Source: Mariniblastus sp. (lineage in GTDB: Bacteria > Planctomycetota > Planctomycetia > Pirellulales > Pirellulaceae). From it: DNA of 64,000 nt. Numbering within the stretch: position 1 is the stretch's first letter; every line of letters starts with the position of its first letter. Under the pieces are notes generated by a model. The model was given only the letters and a program-made list of their open reading frames with translations. It searched no databases and was not told the origin of the DNA. Both the position numbers and the translations under genes were made by a program. Positions 57,545 to 64,000 of the stretch are shown here, piece after piece. The DNA lies in the NCBI GenBank assembly GCA_029251085.1, contig JAQXDZ010000030.1, positions 92,298 to 156,297 on the forward strand, given 5' to 3'.

Positions 57545-58810
57545 ATGTTGCGAACAATCGCTTTGATCGCGGGAGTGGTTTTGCTGACAGTTACGTCTGC
57601 GCAAACTGTCTCCGCTCAGGTATTTGGGATTGAACTTCATAATACAACCATGCCAGCGTCGGGAGGCATGGCCGGAACCAGCCTATCACAACCTCAAGAT
57701 GTCACTTCGGCGATTAACGGTAATCCCGCAACAACTACCCTGTTTCCCGGGACACAATTTATATTTGGCGGCGCTTTTGTGGAGCCGACATACAACGTCA
57801 ATCAAACGGCAGCATTACCATTGATTGGAGTGACTCCCTTCTCAGGTAAGTCGGCCACACCAGCCTCCCTACTCGGCAACATTGGAGTCACCCATCAAAC
57901 GGAAGTGATGGGCATTCCACTTACTCTGGGAATGGGCTTTATCTCGAATGCCGGACTTGGAGTCGATTTTCGACAATTCCCAGAATCCAATGGCACTCAT
58001 GCATCCTATTTAGCACTGGATGTTGTCAACTCGGTCGGGATACAAGTATCGCCGCAACTTTCATTCGGAACTTCGATTGCGATTGGCACGTCCATTCTCG
58101 ATGGACCGTTTGCAAGCAGCAGTTCATCGCAGATTGCCTATTCACCAAGATTTAGCGTCGGCTCGAATTACGATTTTGGAAACGGCCGAAGTATTGGAGT
58201 TTATTGGCAGTCAAAAAAATGGTTGACTTTTGACAACATCGTTCGGTTTCCCGGTGGTAGCTTCCAGGATATCAATTTGGAGCATCCTTCCAACTTCGGA
58301 ATAGGCATTGCTAACCAATCCTTGATGTGTGGCCGGTTGCTGCTGGCCGCTGACTTTCTCTTCAAAAACTATAGCGACGCTGATTTTTTCAAAGCAATTT
58401 ATGAGAACCAATGGGTCTTCCAGTTTGGCAGCCAGTATCAGATTAACGAAAAACTAAAATTTCGCATGGGCTATTACTTTAACGAAGATCCGACTCGCGA
58501 CGCTGTGCCGGGAACGATCGGCGGCATCGTCCCAGTCGGTGGAATACCCTCGGTTCAGTATGTCCAAGGTCAATTTGCATCTGTCACACAACATAGTCTT
58601 TCCGGAGGATTCGGGGTCCGCGAATTGTTGCCTGGGATGGACTTTGATTTATCACTCGGTGGTGCCTTTCAAGGCGAAAAATCTTTCGGCGACACGACGG
58701 CTTCTGTCGAAAGCTACTGGATCGCTTTTGGATTCTCTTATCGTCGTGGTGCGACCACGCCGTACTCGTCCGAAGTTTCAAACTTTAGCATGCCGGCCGA
58801 CGGGCAATAA
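57545..58810 (+). CDS. FadL/OmpP1-type outer-membrane protein
   Basis: A 421-residue beta-barrel of the FadL (Toluene_X) group, which carries hydrophobic compounds across the outer membrane. A signal peptide (LRTIALIAGVVLLTVTSAQT) precedes a segment GIELHNTTMPASGGMAGTSL resembling the FadL plug region (NP-rich INGNPATTTLFPGTQF). Alternating strands run to a C-terminal SYWIAFGFSYRRG, with a short polar tail after the barrel. ATG 57545 follows GGAGAGA. It is upstream of the OprO/P-like porin gene, 106 bases apart, and the two may be cotranscribed. Confidence 0.82.
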   Translation: MLRTIALIAGVVLLTVTSAQTVSAQVFGIELHNTTMPASGGMAGTSLSQPQDVTSAINGNPATTTLFPGTQFIFGGAFVEPTYNVNQTAALPLIGVTPFSGKSATPASLLGNIGVTHQTEVMGIPLTLGMGFISNAGLGVDFRQFPESNGTHASYLALDVVNSVGIQVSPQLSFGTSIAIGTSILDGPFASSSSSQIAYSPRFSVGSNYDFGNGRSIGVYWQSKKWLTFDNIVRFPGGSFQDINLEHPSNFGIGIANQSLMCGRLLLAADFLFKNYSDADFFKAIYENQWVFQFGSQYQINEKLKFRMGYYFNEDPTRDAVPGTIGGIVPVGGIPSVQYVQGQFASVTQHSLSGGFGVRELLPGMDFDLSLGGAFQGEKSFGDTTASVESYWIAFGFSYRRGATTPYSSEVSNFSMPADGQ

Positions 58811-58916
58811 TCTCAGAACAGCCTACTTCCGGGTCGCGAGGCGTTTCCCGGAGGATAAACATCGCAAAACTAACTAGCTAATTTGAATGTGCTTAAATCT
58901 CTCAATTAATTTGAAA

Positions 58917-60371
58917 ATGATCTTCAGGCGCACGCTATTACAATCTCCCCTTCTAATTGCCTTGGCCTGCAGTCTGTTTGTAAGCGCGGCCAAATCGCAC
59001 GCTCAAAACCAAACAATCAGTCCTGAGCAAAATGCTCTCATTGAAAACCTGCAATTCGAATCGACAGCACGCCAACCCACGACTGATGGCATCCCGAATC
59101 AACCAGGCAATGATTCATTCGGGGAAGAATTGGTCCTCGAAAGTCCGTCCAATTATCTAAGCCAACCGACAACCACTCCCTTCATCGCTGGCTACGACAA
59201 TGCGTTCGTAATTTCTGGGCCTACCCCCATCACTGTTGGCAAACAGGATGATTACCAGCTAAGAATAAACGGTTGGGCGCAGCTAAGACACACAGCTACA
59301 AACAAGTCAGCGGGGAGTGAAGATCTAAATCAGTTCCAGCTAAAGCGCGCGAGAATCATTTTCTCGGGTTCCACCTTCACGAGAGATCTTGAGTACCACA
59401 TCCAACTCGACGGTAGAAGTACCAGTGGTGATATTGTCCGCTTGCTTGACTATTACCTCGCCTACGATGTTGGACACCACGATCTCAATCTGGAAAATGG
59501 AGTATTAGGATTGAGAGCCGGACGATTCAAGACGCCATTCACATTGGCTCGCGCTCTCTCAGGACGTGAATTCGAGTTTGCTGACCGATCGATGGCCAGC
59601 ACATTCTTTGACGTTAACCGCAGCTTAGCCGTTGGTGCGTTTGGGAGATTGGATCGCGGCTCGGTTCCTGTTAATTGGGAAGCAGCAGTTTTTAACGGGC
59701 TAGTCACCGGTGGTGCGGAAACGGGAAGCTCAGGAAAGCTCGATACAAACTTTGGCTATTCCGCTCGACTGTTCGCCAACCCAGACGGTGCGTGGGGAGC
59801 GATGGAGTTGGCTGATTGGGAGTGGCACACGCAGCCAACTACCAGATTCGGGGTAGGAGTTGCTCACGCTACTAATAATAAAAAGGGGATGACCGAATTC
59901 GATTCCATTCGAGTCGTCGATTCCGGTGAACAATTGTCCCATCTGTTCCCAGCTACAGTTACCCAATACGACGTCAATCTGTACTCAGTCGACGGCGGCT
60001 TTAAATTTCGAGGATGGTCGGGAACCATGGAGTATTATTTTCGCACGATTCAGGGAATTCAAGGAGCCGATTTCCCCGACTTCTTCGATCATGGCTTTTG
60101 GCTTCAGCTCGGGAAGTTCGTCGTGCCTCAAAAGTTCGAACTGGCAGCCCGCTGGTCGCGCGTAGAAGGAAATTCTGGAACGCTCGGTGTCACCGATCAA
60201 AGCTCAGAAGAGATTGCTGCCGCCGCGATCTATTATTTTCGCAAACAAAATGCAAAATTCACCATTGACGCAACCCATCTAAACGGGGCAACAATTAACT
60301 CACAGTCGCTCGACATTTCACCGGGAGATGTTGGCTGGCTATTCCGATCACAAATTCAATTTGCGTTTTAA
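58917..60371 (+). CDS. OprO/OprP-type outer-membrane porin
   Basis: A 484-residue barrel of the phosphate-selective porin family. A signal peptide (LLIALACSLFVSAAKSHAQ) is followed by a linker and the barrel, with QLRINGWAQLRHTAT, QFQLKRARIIFSGSTFTRDL (typical of the family: kRARl.l.G.....y..k) and GLRAGRFKTPFTLARALSGR. It ends in the aromatic residue F (SQIQFAF), as outer-membrane barrels do. ATG 58917 is preferred to 58887 because it puts the signal peptide at the terminus. Planctomycete OprO/P relatives are common; specificity for phosphate is not established here. Confidence 0.85.
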   Translation: MIFRRTLLQSPLLIALACSLFVSAAKSHAQNQTISPEQNALIENLQFESTARQPTTDGIPNQPGNDSFGEELVLESPSNYLSQPTTTPFIAGYDNAFVISGPTPITVGKQDDYQLRINGWAQLRHTATNKSAGSEDLNQFQLKRARIIFSGSTFTRDLEYHIQLDGRSTSGDIVRLLDYYLAYDVGHHDLNLENGVLGLRAGRFKTPFTLARALSGREFEFADRSMASTFFDVNRSLAVGAFGRLDRGSVPVNWEAAVFNGLVTGGAETGSSGKLDTNFGYSARLFANPDGAWGAMELADWEWHTQPTTRFGVGVAHATNNKKGMTEFDSIRVVDSGEQLSHLFPATVTQYDVNLYSVDGGFKFRGWSGTMEYYFRTIQGIQGADFPDFFDHGFWLQLGKFVVPQKFELAARWSRVEGNSGTLGVTDQSSEEIAAAAIYYFRKQNAKFTIDATHLNGATINSQSLDISPGDVGWLFRSQIQFAF

Positions 60372-60776
60372 TTGACAACGCACCCAATGTCCAACGCACC
60401 CAATTCCAAACGGTGACGATTTAGTGCTGCTCCTTCCGTGGGCTCACCTAGGCAGCCTTCAGGCTCGAGAAGTAAACGTCAACCACCACTGCGCACCGCA
60501 TTCCGTTGTAGAGAATCAGTTTGCCAATGGGGACAGAAACCAATTGGGGAAACCTTCATCGTTTCGATTTTTTTTGCTACTTGACAGGCCGATTCACCTG
60601 AAATAAAAATTCAGTTCTAGTCATCTTCTCCAAGGCAACTGCAAAAACCAGCGATTTGGTTCTACACTTGCTGCAGGTCGTTTTTACGATCTATCTACTC
60701 TTTCCTGTCAGTTGAGTAGTCGGTGCGTGCTTGGCTTCTTTCGTTCCTTTTCAACTATTTTGCAGGTTACCAAATC
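60372..60776. other. Intergenic region
   Basis: A 405-base spacer. Two short near-identical stretches (CAACGCACCCAAT) sit side by side at about 60376-60401. I see no gene; the frame open from GTG 60723 is in phase with the sulfatase but looks like leader. Confidence 0.45.
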
Positions 60777-62486
60777 ATGCGCTCAGAAATTTTTGGGGTG
60801 TTGGTTGTACTATTCGGCTCAGTGGTCGGATACCAATCGTCCGACACTGATTCCGATTCGTCGAAGAGTCATTTAAAAACAACCGACAGTGTTGCCGTCT
60901 CAGATTTAAATTCGAAGGCTATCCCATCCGGCCTCACCGACGAACAACTTCGCGTCCAACCCAAATCTCAGCAAAATTCTAATTTACAACTGGTTGGATT
61001 TGTCGCTGGCAAGAATCCTTCGCCAGCCGCAAAGCCCAATATCGTCGTCATCTGGGGAGACGATGTCGGTTGGAATAATCCCAGTTGCTACAACCGTGGC
61101 ATGATGGGTTACAAGACACCCAATATTGATCGGATCGCACGCGAAGGCGGTCTCTTTACTGATTGGTACGGTCAGCAGTCATGCACTGCCGGACGCGCTG
61201 CATTCATAACGGGGCAAAGTCCCTTTCGCACAGGCCTACTCAAAGTGGGTTTGCCGGGCGCAAAAGAAGGTTTGTCGGAAAAGGATCCAACTCTCGCTGA
61301 GCTACTGAAAAACCACGGCTACTCGACCGCTCAGTACGGCAAAAACCACCTGGGTGACCTCGACGAAATGTTGCCGACCAATCACGGATTCGATGAGTTC
61401 TTTGGCAACCTTTATCACTTGAACGCAGAGGAAGAACCTGAGCAACCCGATTATCCAAAGGACCCAGAATTCAAGAAGAAATTTGGCCCTCGCGGTGTCA
61501 TTAAATCCACTGCAGACGGCCAAATCGAAGACACGGGCCCATTGACCAAAAAACGAATGGAAACCGTCGATGAAGAAATTACTGCCGGTGCCCTGGATTA
61601 CATGGAACGACAAGCCAAATCTAAAAAACCGTTCTTCCTCTGGTGGAACTCGACGCGAATGCACGTCAACACTCACCTCAAAGAAGAGTCAGACGGTGTC
61701 ACTGGGCTCGGCATCTATGCTGACGGGATGGTCGAGCACGATGGACATGTAGGTCAAATCCTCGACAAAATCGATGAACTTGGTCTGACGGACAACACGA
61801 TCGTCATGTACTCCAGCGATAACGGTGCCGAATGTTTCTCTTGGCCCGATGGCGGTAGCACCCCCTTCCGCAATGAGAAAAACTCCAACTGGGAAGGTGG
61901 CTATCGCGTTCCTACCGTGATCCGTTGGCCTGGCGTCATCAAGCCCGGCGAAGTTTACAATGACATTTTTTCTCACGAAGACATGGTTCCCACATTGCTG
62001 GCCGCTGCTGGTGAACCGGATGTCAAAGAGAAACTCCTCAAAGGTCACACCGCGGATGGGAAACAGTTCAAAGTCCATCTCGACGGCTACAACATGCTGC
62101 CGTTCCTGAACGGCGAGGCGAAAGAATCCCCTCGAAAAGAATTCTTTTACTGGACGGACGATGGCAGCCTCTGCAACCTTCGTTACAACCGCTGGAAATT
62201 GGTTTTCATGGAGCAACGAGCTCATGGATTTGATGTCTGGCAGGAGCCGATGGTGACGCTTCGTGTACCCAAATTATTCTGTCTGCGAACGGATCCATTC
62301 GAGCGAGCCGATCACGAAGCAGAAAAATACAACATGTGGCGATTCGATCGAGTTTTTCTACTGCTCCCAGGCTCGGCCTATGTTGCCAAGCATCTGGAAT
62401 CCTTTAAAGAGTTTCCACCTCGGCAAAAACCTGGAAGCTTCAATTTAGACCGTGTGCTGGAGTCGCTACAGAAGAATAGCAATTAA
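60777..62486 (+). CDS. Secreted arylsulfatase
   Basis: A 569-residue sulfatase of the arylsulfatase (CTAGR) type. The N-terminus has a signal peptide-like segment (MRSEIFGVLVVLFGSVVGYQ) and a 60-residue polar linker before NIVVIWGDDVGWNNPSCYNR. The formylglycine motif is SCTAGRAAFITGQ; KNHLGD replaces the usual GKWHLG, as in this branch. YSSDNGAECFSWPDGGSTPF and GGYRVPTVIRWPGVI are well kept. ATG 60777 is preferred to GTG 60723. An intrinsic terminator follows. A secreted HAD phosphatase gene lies 103 bases downstream. Confidence 0.92.
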   Translation: MRSEIFGVLVVLFGSVVGYQSSDTDSDSSKSHLKTTDSVAVSDLNSKAIPSGLTDEQLRVQPKSQQNSNLQLVGFVAGKNPSPAAKPNIVVIWGDDVGWNNPSCYNRGMMGYKTPNIDRIAREGGLFTDWYGQQSCTAGRAAFITGQSPFRTGLLKVGLPGAKEGLSEKDPTLAELLKNHGYSTAQYGKNHLGDLDEMLPTNHGFDEFFGNLYHLNAEEEPEQPDYPKDPEFKKKFGPRGVIKSTADGQIEDTGPLTKKRMETVDEEITAGALDYMERQAKSKKPFFLWWNSTRMHVNTHLKEESDGVTGLGIYADGMVEHDGHVGQILDKIDELGLTDNTIVMYSSDNGAECFSWPDGGSTPFRNEKNSNWEGGYRVPTVIRWPGVIKPGEVYNDIFSHEDMVPTLLAAAGEPDVKEKLLKGHTADGKQFKVHLDGYNMLPFLNGEAKESPRKEFFYWTDDGSLCNLRYNRWKLVFMEQRAHGFDVWQEPMVTLRVPKLFCLRTDPFERADHEAEKYNMWRFDRVFLLLPGSAYVAKHLESFKEFPPRQKPGSFNLDRVLESLQKNSN

Positions 62487-62532
62487 GTGACATTCGCTAT
62501 CTCTTTGGCAGCTTCGAGTTAATTATCAGTAT

Positions 62533-62573
62533 GGCGAGGTTGGTTTCGAGCTGGAATCAACCTCGCCTTTTTT
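62533..62573 (+). terminator. Intrinsic terminator after arylsulfatase
   Basis: GGCGAGGTTG (62533-62542) pairs with CAACCTCGCC (62558-62567) over ten pairs, followed by a T run to 62573. Confidence 0.88.
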
Positions 62574-62589
62574 ATGGAGTTCGTTTTAA

Positions 62590-63603
62590 ATGAGTAGGTC
62601 TTACCGTTTGGCCAGTCTTTCTCTGGCAATTATCTTCGCTTTCAGCTGGAACTTTGGAGCTTCTGTTTCGGCGGGAGATCCCTTGCCATCGTGGAACGAC
62701 GTCGAATCCAAACAAGCGATTATCAGCTTTGTCGAAAAAGTAACAAAGCCGGGACCAAACTATGTCCCTCCAGCAGAGCGCATCGCGACGTTCGACAACG
62801 ACGGAACGATTCTAAGTGAGAGCCCTGGCTATGTTCAGCTGGCCTTTGTCATTAAACGAGTCAAGGAACTCGCCCCGCAGCACCCGCAGTGGAAAGACCA
62901 ACAGCCATTCAAAGGCGTACTTGAAGGGGACATGCAGGCAGTCGCTGATTCAGGGGAACATGGCGTAGTCGAACTTGTCATGGCAACCCACTCGGGAATG
63001 ACAGTCGACGAATTTACATCGCTCGTCGAAAACTGGTTAGCCAATGCCAAACATCCAAAGACTGGGCGGCCTTACACAGAGATGGTCTACCAGCCCATGC
63101 TCGAATTGTTAGTCTATCTTCGGGCAAACGATTTTCGCACGTACATTGTGTCCGCCGGCGGCCTCGAGTTCATGCGGCCATGGACGGAAAAGATTTACGG
63201 TATTCCGCCAGAACAGGTCATTGGCAGTAGCATCAAGACAATCTATGAAATCCGCGATGGTCGCCCCGTGCTCGTACGTCTTTCTGAAATCAATTTCCTT
63301 AATGACAAAGCAGGTAAGCCGGTGGCCATCAATCAATACATTGGTAAGCGACCAATCTTCGCAGCCGGCAACTCTGACGGTGATCGTGAGATGCTCGAAT
63401 GGACGACCACTGGTAAAGGTCCACGTTTCGGCCTGATCGTCCATCACACCGATGCCCAGCGGGAAGCCGCTTACGACCGTGAATCATCTATTGGCCGGCT
63501 CGACAAAGCACTTGATCAGGCGGAAACCAGCGGTTGGACAGTCGTTGATATGAAAAACGACTGGAAGGTAATTTACCCCAAACTCGAAAAAGCGAACCGT
63601 TGA
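62590..63603 (+). CDS. Secreted HAD-superfamily phosphatase
   Basis: A 337-residue exported HAD enzyme. A signal peptide (LASLSLAIIFAFSWNFGASVSAG) precedes motif I ATFDNDGTILSE with the nucleophile Asp, motif II TYIVSAGGLEF, and motif III/IV AAGNSDGDREMLEW. The long insertion between I and II is of the phosphoserine-phosphatase-like C1 type. Being exported, it is likely a periplasmic phosphatase scavenging phosphate; this is inference. It follows the arylsulfatase and its terminator, so is probably transcribed separately. Confidence 0.87.
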   Translation: MSRSYRLASLSLAIIFAFSWNFGASVSAGDPLPSWNDVESKQAIISFVEKVTKPGPNYVPPAERIATFDNDGTILSESPGYVQLAFVIKRVKELAPQHPQWKDQQPFKGVLEGDMQAVADSGEHGVVELVMATHSGMTVDEFTSLVENWLANAKHPKTGRPYTEMVYQPMLELLVYLRANDFRTYIVSAGGLEFMRPWTEKIYGIPPEQVIGSSIKTIYEIRDGRPVLVRLSEINFLNDKAGKPVAINQYIGKRPIFAAGNSDGDREMLEWTTTGKGPRFGLIVHHTDAQREAAYDRESSIGRLDKALDQAETSGWTVVDMKNDWKVIYPKLEKANR

Positions 63604-63720
63604 GGTTTTGTCGCGTTCAACTGACTCTACATCCTGACTTTGCCAAAGCAACACGATCAACTCCAAGCGACAGCAACGCTGCGATCCAACTGTGAGGCAG
63701 GCCTTTTTTAGAAAATTTCA

Positions 63721-64000
63721 ATGAAGCCTCAAACCGCATTTCAACAAATATCAGACGCGATGAACGCCGCCATCATTGGGCAGGAATCAGTTGTCGAACG
63801 TCTCTTGATTGCGTTCCTCGCTGACGGTCATGTGCTGATGGAAGGCTTGCCGGGCGTGGCAAAAACCCGTTCGATCAAAACACTCGGACGGCTTGTCGAC
63901 AGTGAATTTCGTCGCGTCCAGTTTACGCCAGACTTACTTCCCAGCGATGTTACGGGCTCCGAAATCTACCGGTAAAAAACTGCGAGTTTTGATTTTCAAC
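63721..64000 (+). pseudogene. MoxR-family ATPase interrupted by an in-frame TAA (runs off window)
   Basis: The frame from ATG 63721 encodes the N-terminus of a canonical MoxR AAA+ ATPase: [20 protein letters not shown], Walker A GLPGVAKT and [19 protein letters not shown]. It then meets TAA at 63973-63975. The same frame continues KTASFDFQ to the window end, which is what MoxR proteins have after the GSEIYR segment (the family reads roughly GtEiyr..tgsFefq). The stop therefore replaces a sense codon, one base from CAA, rather than ending the gene. Either the gene is inactivated, or the base is a sequencing error. The C-terminal half is beyond the window. Confidence 0.7.

Noticed and set aside
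59018..59031. Third match to the groE leader element
   Set aside because: It lies inside the porin reading frame (encoding NQTIS) with no start context, so it is treated as chance. It lowers confidence in the element.

Overview
The window looks like chromosome from a marine planctomycete (Planctomycetota, Pirellulaceae-like). This is inferred from gene content: eight formylglycine sulfatase genes carrying nine catalytic domains, a translationally coupled DUF1552/DUF1592 pair, a PEP-CTERM protein, GroEL duplication around groES, many secreted proteins and a MoxR-type ATPase locus. I see no phage, insertion sequence, CRISPR array, rRNA or tRNA.

Layout. 1-1312: 5' part of PEP carboxylase (minus, cut by the window edge). 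1668-4707: ilvC with a leader resembling an attenuator, then ilvA. 4782-8787: a small hypothetical gene, a sulfatase and a secreted DUF4139 protein. 9024-11845: response regulator/histidine kinase operon; the same direct repeat and -10 spacing precede both this operon and the DUF4139 gene, suggesting a small regulon. 12051-16067: redoxin/cytochrome/Cu-monooxygenase-like multidomain protein, a DUF2071 protein, and a di-haem peroxidase. 16414-19697: a three-gene unit (MoxR-like ATPase, an unrecognised 639-residue protein, a TerB-like protein). 19752-25668: a minus-strand run of Bax inhibitor-1-like protein, LON-domain protein, a SelW-like probable selenoprotein with an in-frame UGA, GNAT, M42 peptidase, and a sulfatase fused to a zinc metallopeptidase-like domain. 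26070-31093: dcd, a hypothetical gene, a HAD phosphatase, a second DUF2071 protein and a TraB-family protein. 31680-37951: chaperone block groEL1-groES-groEL2-dnaJ-grpE-FmdB-like. 38198-42666: three sulfatases. 42868-46838: PEP-CTERM protein, aldo/keto reductase, LplT-like transporter, membrane protein. 47271-56022: a sulfatase, a double-domain sulfatase, then DUF1552 and DUF1592. 56070-60371: a secretin-N-like protein, a FadL-like protein and an OprO/P-like porin. 60777-64000: arylsulfatase, secreted HAD phosphatase, and a second MoxR ATPase whose reading frame is broken by an in-frame TAA near the window end.

How the parts fit. The sulfatases, porins and secreted hydrolases fit a lifestyle of degrading sulfated marine polysaccharides. 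The ilv genes serve branched-chain amino acid synthesis. The chaperone block is a complete Hsp60/Hsp10/DnaJ/GrpE set without dnaK in view. The items I consider most worth following are the UGA-containing SelW-like gene at 23906-24124, the matched promoter/operator pair at 8870-8914 and 11911-11955, the MoxR triad, the sulfatase-peptidase fusion and the ilvC leader. All assignments are by eye from motifs and translation; no database search was run.
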